From NCBI GenBank assembly GCA_000469685.2, contig LS997566.1, positions 13,601,618 through 13,665,617 of the forward strand: DNA of 64,000 nt, written 5' to 3'. The number at the start of each line of letters is the position of its first letter. The stretch's first letter is position 1. A program made the translations under genes and the position numbers. Shown one piece after another: positions 35,373 to 48,000 of the stretch. The DNA is from Haemonchus contortus (Eukaryota > Nematoda > Chromadorea > Rhabditida > Trichostrongylidae). The notes below the pieces were generated by a model, which worked only from the letters and a program-made list of their open reading frames with translations, had not been told where the DNA came from and made no database searches.

Positions 35373-35850
35373 CCTTTACCGAGAGAACCTACAAGGGGCC
35401 TTCTGAGTTAGTAGAATGGTATAGCAAGTTTTTTTGCGAAAAATTTATTAGCCCGTCAAATACTTTCATTGGAATCGTATCGCCCAAAAAAACTTTCGAT
35501 CATACTTTTCACCGATTTTCAATTGAGTTCAATTTTCCATAAAGTCTTATTGTCTAGAGCTTAAAGTTTTGGCGCGTTAATCAATATTATCTAAGAGATG
35601 TTCCCACGCATTCGACTCTCGTTTAGAATCATAGTAGAGTATTGAATGCGTATGTGGTCTATACAATAACTCGCTTTGACCAGCCGATGTTTATGTCAGT
35701 GCTTTTATCCTCTCAGACGAGTGTGGTAGCAGTTAACCAACTCCGGAGGGATGGAATGCTAGGTTAGCCTCGGCGGATATCGATCCGGGATTCGAATCAG
35801 CGACCATGCGTGTGTGAGGTGCGCCATTTGCCACTACACCAACCCCTCCC
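35373..35850 (-). mobile_element. tRNA-derived SINE, family A, near full length
   Basis: The head on the minus strand has GGTGTAGTGGCAAATGGCGC (A box) and GATTCGAATCCC (B box). The body matches 24733-25141 through GAGGATAAAAGCACTGAC, CGCATTCAATACTC, TTAACGCGCCAAAACTTT and ACTTTATGGAAAATTGAACT. It is longer than that copy because of an insertion in the 3' part near 35400-35460. A G-rich run (about 35309-35329) lies just beyond its 3' end. Confidence 0.83.
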
Positions 35851-37188
35851 ATACAACGTAATACACTACAAAAAGCTTCCTTACCAGTCAGCTGTAAAAG
35901 TCTACTTGCTGGTATAGGCACTGCACCCACTTCCACAATCAAGGGTGCTTCGAGCCATGAAGCCTTGCTATGATTTCGATTCAGTTCGCTGTTGTAGTAC
36001 AGAGTTACTCCGAAACTGTGGGGTTTCCATTTGATATACGTAAGTGCATCTATGGAACAACTCTAATATAAGGAAGGTTCTTGTCGAATGAAATGGATAT
36101 TCAAGTAAACACTTCTCGCTTGGTTCCTTACGTCATTTTCCAGATGGCTAATAATTCTCAGGGAGTCCAAAAAATTGATGACATTACCAGTCACTACTGG
36201 AGAAACCGAAGGCACATGTTTGCCGGCATGAAGTGGATGGAAAGACGGGAGTTCTTCATTAGGAGCAACAGCCGATCAGCTGACAGGCAAGCTCAGAACT
36301 GGGCGATTTTCAACGAACAAATGCGTGTCTCTCATTGATTTTTATGCTGGAAGACTTTAGTAATTCCAACCACTGATGGATGTAATCTGCTTTCATACGG
36401 GAATCTAGAGGTCATATGTTGAACCCCTTTTGTGTTAGCCTTATACCCTACTGGGAGGAACAGGCATACCAGTCTACCATGGAGGGCTCATGATCCGTGG
36501 GTGATGATGGTGATGACACAGATATGTGAAGCAGAGGTCAGAAAGCAAGATAAGAGGAAGAAAGATGGGTATTTCACCCAGATGATCTGAAACAAATGCT
36601 GTAAATGTGAATAAATGTTTCTAGACTATATCCATCGAACATTCTACCTGACATTCTTGAAACTATTTTATCAGCATAAAATGTGGTGAACACCTGCTAT
36701 TCGTTTTTCTTCTTTGACGTCAATGCATCATTATATAAGCACATCCGGCACGTCATGGAACTCAAACTTTAGTTCTTGAAAGGAGCCAAGAGACAGCTTG
36801 AAAAACGAAAAACTCTTTGAGGGATGATTTATCATTCAAGCAACAATTCTTCTTGCTGTTCAGACCTTTATCGGCAAAAGTTTCATGGGCAAACTCAAGA
36901 ATAATGTTCGGGAGAGGAAGAGGAAAAGATTTATACCAACGGTTTGTGATACACTTCCAAGTTTCGTTGAGATCGTATGGGCAACGTAGAGGAGAGGAGA
37001 TCTGTCAAAACAAATGTGAAAGGAATTGAAAACACAACAGCGAGTTATAGGAAGTCAGTTCCTCACCGCCCTTCTCACTCATTTGTCCCTTTTACTTCTG
37101 TTTACTTTTACAACGCGTATGGGTATTTAGCTTCACAAGCTCGTGCTTTTGAAAGGCACTGTTACTGATAATCCTGGTGTGCCCGATC

Positions 37189-37546
37189 TTACCAGGGAAG
37201 GATCCCAACTCGAAGTGACCATTTGAAATAAGACCTATACTGCTAGACGTGTTTTTGGGCGCTGAATTCAAATCCGCTTTCCAAATCTGCCAAGCGATTC
37301 TCTGAACGGAGTTATGAAGGTGGTTTTGGGTGACATTACATGAGAAAACTTAAATTACATGGATGCATCTCACTCCTCAACGGCGGCTTGGTGTGGTGGT
37401 AAGCGTGACGCTTCATAGGCGAGAGGCTAGGGTTCGGGTTTTGTTGGGGACCGAGTTTTTGCATTATATAGAATTTTTCCCTCCAGGACTAGGAAATACT
37501 CTCATGGTGATTTTATCACGTTTTATGACCTTTCATGGCTTTGCTA
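37189..37546 (+). repeat. Left arm of foldback element copy 1
   Basis: It runs from CCAGGGAAGGATCCCAACTC inward through TGCCAAGCGATTCTCTGAAC, the tRNA-like block and CTCATGGTGATTTTATCACG. It is reverse-complemented with few differences at 38309-38668. Confidence 0.87.
37380..37450 (+). promoter_or_regulatory. tRNA-like Pol III promoter segment inside foldback arm
   Basis: GGCTTGGTGTGGTGGTAAGC gives an A-box-like sequence and AGGGTTCGGGTTTTG a B-box-like sequence about 40 bp later, the spacing of a tRNA gene. The mirrored copy in the right arm (reverse complement of about 38405-38475) has an even better A box (TGGTGTAGTGGTGAGCGTGA). No cloverleaf was worked out, so this is tRNA-derived sequence rather than a tRNA gene. 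Confidence 0.5.
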
Positions 37547-38308
37547 GTACCTTCTCCTACCTACCTACCTGTTACCGTGTGGGAAATCGCGCAAAATTTG
37601 GAGGTCCGGACGAGTAAAACGCATATGATGAGCAATGATGTTGCTAGAGTGGGTGTTGATGCTAGATTAGGTGCGATGGTGCGTAGCAGACCCGGACTCA
37701 CTTACACCGGCACTATTGATCGTGAACTCGTGGACATCATTCAAAGACCAGAAAGCTGTTCACTGCGTTCTACCTCCATAAAAGCAGGTGAAGGGAATGA
37801 CACCCTGCTCGAGGCTACCACTGGCCGAGGATAATACAGCCGATAGAAGCTCATTTCTTATCTCCTTCTGGAAAAATGTTTAAACGCACCACCTCATATG
37901 AAATAGCTCATGATCTCAACTTTTACGTGTACACACGAGACCCCATCCTTTGCTTACTATCGCCTGTCTATTTTCAGTTCTGGGCGGTTAGATTAAGAAC
38001 ATTCCTCTTGTACTCATGGTACGCCGCCGGCTACTTAAGCACTCACCTGATTTTTGATTTTGGGACGCCTACACAATTCTGTTTTCCTTCTGATTTGGGG
38101 TTAGTGAGTGTGAAGCAATGGGCTGTGACGAGTTCTTTTTCATCCGTTTCTCCCATTGTGAAAAGTTTCTTTGTTTCAAGCATTTCGTGCTAGAGTATCA
38201 CATTTGTTCATAAAGGGGTAAAAGTTACCCTACTGGGAATTCTGCTGTGAATATAGAGTGCATGGGCATGCGAGTAAAACTTAAGTATTACTTTGAGTAG
38301 ATAAATAT

Positions 38309-38668
38309 CGGCAAAAACCTTCAAAGGTCATAAAACGTGATAAAATCACCATGAGAGTATTTCCTAGCCCTCGAAGGAAAAATTCTATATAATGCAAAAA
38401 CTCAGTCCCCCACAAAACCCGAACCCTAGCCTCTCGCCCATCAAGCGTCACGCTCACCACTACACCAAGCCGCCGTTGAGGATTGAACTGTTTCCATGTA
38501 AGTTATGTTTTCTCATGTAATGTCACCTAAAACTACCCTCATAACTCCGTTCAGAGAATCGCTTGGCAGATTTGGAGAGCGGATTCGAATTCAGCACCTA
38601 AAAACACGTCTAGCAGTATAGGTCTTATTTCAAATGGCCACTTCGAGTTGGGATCCTTCCCTGGTTAG
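38309..38668 (-). repeat. Right arm of foldback element copy 1
   Basis: Reverse complement of the left arm, ending GGATCCTTCCCTGG on the plus strand. Differences from the left arm are scattered single bases and short indels. Confidence 0.87.
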
Positions 38669-38849
38669 ATGATTAATGGAAGTGAAAGGTATCAAAACAG
38701 AAGTTGGAGGGCTAAAAGCGGGAATGGGAAATTCGAAGCATTATGAGGCTTTGAAAAGTAGTGAGACTAGGGGTTTGACGAGAATGTTACGGCAGAAGAC
38801 GCTTGGATGGGGTATTCGGAAAAACTATTTGAGTGTGCTGTGATATTGT

Positions 38850-39245
38850 CAACAGCTGGGTAGCAGGCTGCCTGCGTGCAACGTGTAGGTCCCGGTGCGA
38901 ATGGCGAAACCTTCACAGCCCCTGCAATATCTGAGTACCCGTCCTCTATGGGTGTGCACGTCGCCCTAACTGTAAGCCGGCTTTGGGGCCCTTATTGCGC
39001 CCTATTTATTCCATCACCCGATAGCGTCCCTTAGGTTATCCTTGGGAGTCACATCTCAGGGGATATTTCAGAGATCTTTTTTTCGTGAACTGTGTGTATA
39101 AGTGAAAAAAGAAATCTCTGAGCCCTTAACAAAAGGATTGATCGCAAGAGGATTATGGATCGGGTAGATATGCATGACCGATTCCCCAATCATGCAAATG
39201 ACGGTAGAATCTTCATTCACTACGCCACCCTGGTGTAAATTGCTC
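38850..39245. repeat. Possible tRNA-like repeat remnants
   Basis: AGCTGGGTAGCAGGCTGCCT followed by GGTCCCGGTGCGAATGGC (38868-38915, plus strand) resembles tRNA A and B boxes. On the minus strand near 39230 a GGGTGGCGTAGTGAATGAAG word looks like another tRNA-like head. Neither matches family A beyond the box motifs, and no second copy was found in this window. Confidence 0.3.
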
Positions 39246-41059
39246 AGTTCCTCTTGAATCAACCCGACAGAACTATAATATTAGTGGAATGCTAGGGTCA
39301 GCTTCTATGATCAAAAAAAGAAAACGTAAAAAAGAGAAGAAAAGAAATAGCTCGTGTTGTAGTTGTTCTGTTTGCCTGATGATGGCAAAATCAATGACGC
39401 TGAGATTAGAGCCGACAGCTCATCATACGAACCTGGTTCAAATAAACCTCTAAATTGCATGGCCGCGCAAAGTTAATTAGTAGCTGAGCTCAACCAGACG
39501 AAAAATTGCGAAAGGTCTATCGGAAGTGAAAGGTAGAAATATGGCAATGGATGGGAGGCATTGGGAATTTCATTCGAAATTTCGAGCGAGTGATGTGTTT
39601 AGGATTGCAACGTGAGGAGACGAAAGAAGAAGGAAGGCCACAAAAGTGACGCAGAAAGATTGTACCATAAAATTGTGTCCATGGGGAAGCGTAATGAATC
39701 TTCAGAGGTAATTCCACTTGAAAAAATGGACGGAACATGAAGGATGGTGATATAAAAAAGCTATCAGTACGCTTCAGTTGTGAAGCGAGTAGTGCTTCGT
39801 TCGAGTGCTACAGCACTCTTTATAGTGCTCGCATTTCATCCGACCCAGACCTTCACCAAGCTTCACACACGACAGAGATCCCCTCTCCTTACCTCCCAAG
39901 CAGCGTTAGCTTCCCTAACTAGAAAAAAAGTGGCAAGTCGCGAACTGAGTTTTTGAAAGATCTTCAAGAGGTTACATGAGCCTTTCACGTATTTTTGAAT
40001 CTGACACGCTGCGCCCACGCGGACCACTCCCCCATTCCTTCAATTGGGAAGCATCTATTTTGAAATTCTCGATAATAGGTGGTTCATTTATACTAAGGAT
40101 ATGAGGGACGTTGAAAGGAGGAAGCTTACAGCTACTTCTGTGACCGAGAAAAAACACTCCCCCCCCCCCCCCCCTGTCCAGTAGAAAACAAGGACTTCAT
40201 CGGTTACGAGCCATAACGCAGCTTTCTACAGCTCACTCTGAAGACGACATAGGAGGAAACAATTCTAAAATGTAAAACTGCATAGGGTGATAGAGGTGTG
40301 AACTGATACAACCGCAGATGCCGGTTCCTGCCACTTGAAAGAGCGCAAACAAACGGTTCGATAGGCTGTCAGATTCTCGGCAAACATCTCTGGATACATC
40401 CGTGCACTTCTCACAACTAAGTACAAGCTTTTTCGCAGTAAACCAGGGATTCACGAGGGAAAATCCAGATATTTGCCACGAGAGGCATTGATTGATCTCG
40501 TGAGGATACTAGTGGGCCAGATTTTTAGGAAATCGTGCTGCATAACAGAGAGATATAGCCCCCATCCAGCTAAGATCGTATATGGAACAAGGCCAGATAC
40601 GTTCATATGTATGGGCAAACAGGCTTATAGAAATTGAAAAGGTGCAGCCTAATAGGTCACTACTACAATTTGGTACTACTTATATTTTTGGAAAATAGAT
40701 TGATATAAACTTGTGAAGCAAAAGATCTCACTGGCTTTGAAAACGGAAGTGTGTCAGAGCGCAAGAAGCGAACCGAACAACTTCAGAAGCTCGTGAGCAG
40801 CTCCACCTGCTTAGTTTCTGCCGGATTGTTTGTTAAATAAATTCATCATGAGAATGTGTAAGGTGCTTCTGCTTCGTTAAAGCAACTCTCTTCTACATAA
40901 ATTGAAATGTTGCCCAAAAAGCGTATGTAAGTATTCGTTGTATCGAAATAATAAATTTAATCTGTAATTTATTGTATGCGCGTAGCTAATCTTCGCATTA
41001 ATTCATGGATAATTACGTCAGATTTTCCACAGTCAAGGCTGCAACAATCCTGTTTTTTG
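39246..41059. other. No gene recognised; poly-C tract
   Basis: Short frames only. A C run of about 17 bases lies at 40156-40173. Nothing else stands out. Confidence 0.35.
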
Positions 41060-41262
41060 GATGCGCCCCTATTCGACTTCCATTCAGAATTGTAGTATTT
41101 GCCCTAAACTATGAATTGGTTGGCCAGCCGATGTACGAATCGGTACTTTTATCCTCACTACCGTGCTCGGTTCCAATTAATCGGTCCGGGAAGGGTAAAA
41201 GACTTGCCTGGTCCGGGCGAGTACCGATCTGAGATTCGAATTTCGGGCCGTGCCTGGCCTCT
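41060..41262 (-). mobile_element. tRNA-derived SINE, family A, degraded head
   Basis: The body is clear on the minus strand: GGATAAAAGTACCGATTCGT, CATCGGCTGGCCAACC, ATTCTGAATGGAAGTCGAAT. The B box survives (ATTCGAATCTC) but the A box region is lost. Confidence 0.7.
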
Positions 41263-41861
41263 GAATGTATAGAACCTTTGTAAAGTTCGTCATCCGGTAT
41301 GCCAACTGGATGAATTTGGGTAATGGAATCCGCCTGACGCCTGACGCCTGCCGTCCATGGTATGAAGACCTTCAGAAGTTTTTGGTATTCTTCCTGGTGA
41401 CAATAGATAACTGCAATGGCTTTCCAGAGACTTTTTAGAAATACATAGTAATTCTGAACAGGAACAGGTCTAGTGGAATAGAGATCCTAGCATATTCTGA
41501 CAGATGAACAATGCCCACTCAATCGCTCCTATCCAATTGGCAGGTGCCTCATTTATATAGGATAAAGTCACTGCCCTGTAGTTCAACTAGTCCTGGCAAC
41601 TCGCTGTATGTGAAGCAGACACTCATTCGAAGGTCGCCACGATAATCAACGAAGTTCAAGTAAAGGTCTTCGATGGAAATGATCGAAGCCAGAACCTAAT
41701 TTATGGTTGCTGAAAAGGATCTGAAAGAGGTACAGAAGTGAATGCATTTGCAAAAGGTGTCCTGAATGTTTCAGCAGTGCGCTTCATTCGGCTCATAGTA
41801 AACCACATATCTCTCAATTCTTCTATGATACTCCGATCTCTATGCATAACACAAATACATG

Positions 41862-41867
41862 TTTATT
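41862..41867 (-). other. Possible poly(A) signal of lipase gene
   Basis: AATAAA on the minus strand, about 185 bases after the lipase stop codon at 42052-42054, in the right place to end a short 3' UTR. Confidence 0.45.
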
Positions 41868-42051
41868 GGCTTCGCTTATTCACAGGCTAAAGTTGCGACA
41901 CAAAAAAAAATAAATTGAGAAGAGAAAAGCATCCATTCGAAGTGGCAAAATTCTTGGGCGAACATGTAGTCCCAAAGTTCTTCCACAATTCGCGCACTAC
42001 AACATCTGTAGTACAACCCGCTAAATAAGGTGGATCGGAATTGCTCGACAG

Positions 42052-45000
42052 CTACGGGAGATCAATTGCTGATGAATCCAAGTCCACGGTGTTATTGGCA
42101 ATTATCCATGTCTGTAGATCTGCCATCGTGGTGGAGTCATTTCGACGAGCTAGAAGAGATTGACTATGAATGCTTTCTATTGATTAAGCATTAAAATTTG
42201 AAAACTCTATCGATACTCACTTTTGAAATACGTATTCAAGCGTTTCTGGATCAGTAGCCTTCGTGTGTCTATTTTGATGATATTCGTGATCGGATCATAG
42301 ATTTCTTCCCGAGCACGAAGTCCCCAGAGGAAATCGTTGTGATTGAATTCCTTCAGCCTCCTGAAAAAATCCCTTGATGAAAAAAGAAGACGAGATCAGC
42401 GTTTTACTCTATCTCCTCAAGAAAGTTTTTTGGCGTGTAAGGGAAATGTCAGAACATCTGAAGGCTGTAGGCAACAAGAAGCAGAGCCTTCCATGCTGGC
42501 CACGAATTGGCACAATAGAAGCTACTGCTCGTCAAATAGAGAGATACCAAATTTTCTCTGGAAGGGGAATTTGAAAGATAATAACCGAGAAACCAGATCG
42601 GGTCATGAGATGTCGTAGCCATGCCTGGTATTAATTGCAAATTTGTAGCTGAAGTGAGGGAGCTTCTTATCACATACTAATTGAAGAATTTGGGGTCAGA
42701 TAAATGACCATGAACTTTTGAAGTTTACCTATGAATTCAAAACCTCAAAAAAAAAAGAATGTCGGTGTCAGAAGGTTGGCCCAATAGGCAACAATTCGAA
42801 CCTGAGGCTAGTGAAGAAATGCAGTTCTATCCAACGAACCTTGTAAATTTAACACTAGACTTTGGCAGTGATGGAATGAGGAACTCCTCGACATCCGCGG
42901 CATTTGCTAGCCAGTCATAATCCGAGTAAAAGAGATACACGTGGCAATGAACACTGCCCATGTCGTACTCTGGCGGAATAGTCTAAAAATGATTTCTTCC
43001 TTTTTAGAGTACATCTTTACCACCAATTTGATTTCAGTACAGTTGATTGACTTTTGCGCAAAAAAGTAAGGAACCCTCGAACATATCCAGGAACTAGTGC
43101 GATAGAGCAGAACGCAAACGTTTTCGTTTCGTGACCATTCTGTTTCTTTCTGTACTAATTAGAAACAAACCTGGTGCAATACAAGGCAAAACAAGTTTTT
43201 CTTAGATAGAGAATTCAGGTGGGAATAGCTGAACGTTCCTTCGGTGTTTGTTGCATAGTCATCCGGCATGGAATCCAGGTACCCCCGTTCATCCGTTCTG
43301 CACGCATTCTATATGAATGCAGTCAGCAGCACGGGAGATTGCACGGCTTCACTTAGGTTTACAGTACCCGGGATGGACAAATATACTTATTGCATCGTTA
43401 TCATATTCAACCACTTCTGGCAGCAACTCAGAATAGTCCATGCTCTGAGAGAAGGAGCAGAGGTCAGTTGGTATGGCACAAGGTGACGGCATGCGAATGC
43501 TTGGTACCTGTTCTATGAACCAGTGTCCTTTACTTTTTCAAGGGAATTCGTCTGGGTCGAGCTGTTCATACCCGTGAGTGTTTGTGCACGGTTTTCCTTT
43601 GCAAATACTAAGAAAAAGGGCAGAAAGTTTGTCTTAGAAGTAGGTTGAAAAAGAATGGACATCTCACTACACCACCATATCTTTGAATTGACTTTTGGGC
43701 CAGTTCCGGTCATAAAAGCAGAGCCACATGAAAAGGCAAACCGCAAGAAGGAAATGAATTTTGAGTAGTTTGAATCTTACCGATACGGGCCCTGTTTTCG
43801 AAGGCCTTAGATAGTGCCGGAGAGAAGTTCTGAGGTGTGCACACTCCTTCACGCTTTCTATGGGAATACTTCGACAGTTGAGATGTTTTGTCTATGCTTA
43901 TAATAAAGTTGCAGATGAGACGTTTTCTCTCCTTTACCTGATGATACCATCTCCGATTGCCTTCTGGACCTCGATCAAACGATGCCATTCTCTTTGTGTG
44001 TACCATTTGTGCAAAGTGTAGCATATTCCGTGATGAGGTTCCGGCTGGATTGTGTGCCAAATAGATGCCGATTCTTGACTGTAAACGATATTTTTAGCAC
44101 GAAGAAATCGAACCCAACATATGCCGTCTTGATTGGATAGAGAAAGATTCCTATCCCCTTCCCCTCAAAACTGCGTGAACTTTGGATTACCTTAATGACC
44201 TGACAATGTTGGCAAAGCCAGCATTAGGCCAATGTCCTAACATATGTAGACTAAGCTCAAAATGGTACCATCAAATTTCAGAGAACCCCTTGAGATGGTA
44301 AGATAAGCAATACAAAACCGACTTTGAATATAACGCATAGCTAAGGACGGAAAGAACACTGAAAAGGGTGACAGTAGAAGTCAAAAAGTATAACCGTAGA
44401 ACTTGGTTCCTTCAAGCAGATGACGTTCTCAGTGCCTCCAAAGACCTTTCCGGAGCAGAGTCGGTATGTATAATGAGGTCCGTGAGATACTCTCAGATGC
44501 GCTTCAGCGGTAGACCGATCTAAGATGGCCTTAACTTCACCTACAGATAGAAACAGACTGTGCTTCAAGCTCCCGTTGGAGAGTTCGGAAAGGTGAGAGA
44601 GAGGAAACTCCATGGCCGTCAGGGAAGGGTGCACATAGAAGTCTACCCTTTCAGTGAGGAAGCCCACGAGAGGGTTGTAAATTCGGAGGCGAAGGTAATG
44701 TATAAGACCAGCTTCAGACGATAGGCAGGCCGGTCATAGCTGTTGAGAAATTATAGTAGAGCTTGATAGACTTTCTCTTTGCCACACGAAGAACAACGAC
44801 TATTCCATTTGAAGGTAAAATTAATGCTACAATGGCTCTATTCTGCCGATTATGGAAACTCTGGCGAATACTGATCAGCTTCTGCTGCTTCAGAAAGTAC
44901 ACATCGGCTCAAAAGCTCATCTATAAGAGAAACATATGGGCTTTTCAACTCCTAGACTAGATGAATAATAGCCTCGAGGCTTCTTTTTTTTGAGTTTACA

Positions 45001-48000
45001 TCAATCTCGTGAATTTTGATGGGCAGAGTCTCCCGAGGCGACCGTCTGATCTCGTAATTTGAAAAAAGTTATCACCAGGAAGGGAAATCTTCTATAGGGA
45101 TTGATACGATCCATCACCTTAGCGAGTTTTCAACCAAGTGTCTCTCAAGTCTATATCAGATGAAGTGTGCTTTGCAAATGCAATTTGCAATTGCTGATCA
45201 ATACCATAAGCACTCCGGAACTTTTGCCCAATTCATCCAGTTCTGCTCGTAGTAACTTCAATGTGAACTTCTTGTAAGCCCTGATTGGCGATGAAGTCCC
45301 AGGAGGTAGCCTTGAAAAGATTATGATCTTCCCTGTGGATCTCTTCAGTTCCATCGAAAAGACTTAACCATTCCCGTCACAACTTGCTTTCGTATTGGTC
45401 GTGTCAAGGATGAAGTTTTTGGTGTTCATCAATCCTATGACCATGCGTGTGAGAAAATGCGATACTTGTCACTACACCACCTCTGCCTCGTAGTGGTCGT
45501 GTCGGCGAATAATATTGCTAGAGCTGGTGAAAGGCCTATCAGACCTCAAGCCTGATCACTGTTGTCACCGGTTCACGTGTTATTCATAGATAGGTGCAGA
45601 GCTGTGTGCCCGAGCCCGACCTACCTCTCAAGCGCCTTGAACCACTCCAATACGAACTTGCCCAATATGCTAAAGACACATACACATAAGTGCTGACAAA
45701 GGGTTGTAGAAGACAAAATATGCCTTTCGTGTGAATACTGAAACCTTGACGCTTCGGTTGGTGGTATTGGGCAAAAGTTTATGGTAGATATTCGGTGATG
45801 GAAAGCGATAGCAGCCGGTAAGCGCTGCTAAGAGGCCATGGAGGAGTGAAATTTCCTTCACATCACGAGATATCCCTCACATTTACTTTCTTGGAGTTTT
45901 TTTTGAATTCAGTAGATTTTCTATACTAAAAAACGAGAATGACGACTTCACACTCATTTTATGAATAGATTGGGAATCTTGACAAATGGAACAATCTATA
46001 AAGGCAAGAAGCGTCATGGATGATGACTTCTGACAATGGTGTTATCACGAGCCCACAACAATTACAAGTACCATTCATGACTCAGTTATAATATGCGACC
46101 TTCTAGAGTTGCTCACAGAGCAAAAGTAATTTAATGGGATTATGAGAATTGGACGAACGATGGTTTGCTGGAGAACTGAACTCACCGAGTTGAATTGATT
46201 GCTGTTCGGTCCACTTACTGAGAAGATGAAATTCTCGCAAAGTGGATTATTTACGGATTTGTCACAAATAATATCCGTTAGTAATCGAGTGAATATGTTG
46301 TTCGACAGAAATTCATTATCGCCAAATAATCGGTAGACGAGCTAAAATTACTGCAAACCGAAGTGTATACAGTTGCTGTAAGTGGATACGGTAGTGCTAC
46401 ACTTACTTTAAACTGCTCATAGATTTGACCAAGATAGTAAAACAAGCCTTTGACGTGGGACATGCGTGATACTGGAGCTAGCGAGAAGAATTTCCGTATC
46501 TGTAATGATAAAGCTAGGAATATTTCACTACTCTACTTATTCTCCTTATAGCGATGAGGAACAATAAAGAAATTAATGGCACTGTTTACGACAATTTTGG
46601 TGTACATACCCTTCTGTTCGAAAAGCGGAATTATATGTTGGGAATAGTTCACCGTTAGTGAAAAAAGCGAGTAAATTAGCCGATTCCGAAAAAAATGAAA
46701 AAAATAATAAAATTGGGCTGGAAAATAAGGCTTCCAAAAAAAGTGAAAATAGAGCTTGGGGGAGATTATCGTGACGGAAGTAACAGTGGAAGCGATGATT
46801 GGACGACTTCCAGTTGTTGTCATTGCGCAAAAAGCTAACTACATCAAACCAGAACTGTCCAGAACTGCCTTTCACTGTTGCTATAGGTCATGACAAGCTG
46901 TTTGAACTTCCTACATGGGCTCCCTTGGAATTGGTGGAGGCTCTACAGTGCCGGTGTAACTTGCCCGGGGATTCAGACGGTGCAGTTTTTGAGCCCTGAT
47001 AGTGCCCTCTCTAGGCGGTTTTCCGACCTGACAGCGCCACATATGGTATACGAGGGTGCCCAAGATTTATTCTAGGGGAATATCTCATGAGCCACTTCTA
47101 TGTTCTATAAAGTAAGGGTAGAGAGGGTACGGGAGGCATTTGACCCAGGAGCATGCAACATCAACTTTGAACCCTTCGTAACGGTCCGCACATCTCGTGG
47201 TCTGCGGCTAAAGAAATACAAACTAATTCTAATGATTGAAACACCTTTTTGGAGAATTCCTGATCTTTGCTGAGTTTGGCAAGCATCGTTAGAGTTCCTT
47301 GTGAATGGCCGACGTAATAGAGAGACGTCTGGTCGGTAGCGTTCAGCACATAATCAATCATAGCTGGTAAATCGTGTTCGGCCATCTCTTCCCAACTGGA
47401 AAATGCAATAGGATTAAATTCGACTGAAATTATTTAGTAAGGGGTCCGTGCAGTACTTTGAAAGAGTGCTCACCTGAATTTCCAGAAATCATTGGAACTG
47501 CCGTCTAATACGACATGACGCCGAGAGTAAACGTTCCCTCGCATATTACCCAACCAAACATCAAATCCACGGTCAGCGAATAGAAAACCTTTAAATCAAT
47601 ATATTTGATAATTATGCGTGCTGCCCATTCGCGTCTTTTCTACACTTGATGTTCTCGGTCCCTTTTCTGCCCTCGGTAGTTAGCGAAACTAAGGAATATG
47701 GGAGATGTCGGCGCAGAACGAAGTGGAATTGGAATCCGATTTGAAAATTTCCTGTTTCTTTAAGGGCGACTTGATCAAGTGTCGTCGGCTGGAGAAGAAA
47801 TCGAATGTGGTTTGGGCGATGCAATTCCGTTCTCCGCACTACTCACTCAGGGTGGCCGCACTATGTGCTCACCCAAAGAGGAGTAATCACCTAATGTCCC
47901 CCTGATAGCTCTAAGAAGAGGAAAGAGTTTCAAAGAGTAAGAAACCATTCAGTCGGGAGCTGCCTTGGATTGCTTGTCTTTGTCAAACCGTTTCGACGAG

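Larger units (their letters stand above)
37189..38668. mobile_element. Foldback element copy 1 with ~360-bp inverted arms
   Basis: The two arms (37189-37546 and 38309-38668) are near-identical inverted repeats beginning CCAGGGAAGGATCC and flanking a unique centre of about 760 bp. The centre has several short open frames but nothing resembling a transposase. A diverged second copy is at 54681-55941, so this is a mobile family rather than a local inversion. It is non-autonomous; no transposase with these ends is in the window. Each arm carries a tRNA-like segment (see 37380-37450). Confidence 0.85.

Noticed and set aside
40156..40173. Poly-C tract as a regulatory element
   Set aside because: A plain homopolymer with no supporting context; likely simple-sequence drift and prone to sequencing error.
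46213..46218. GTAAGT as the donor of lipase exon 7
   Set aside because: The frame continues through it into [12 protein letters not shown], a segment conserved in the family, and ends at a GTGAGT donor at 46185. Using GTAAGT would delete that segment.
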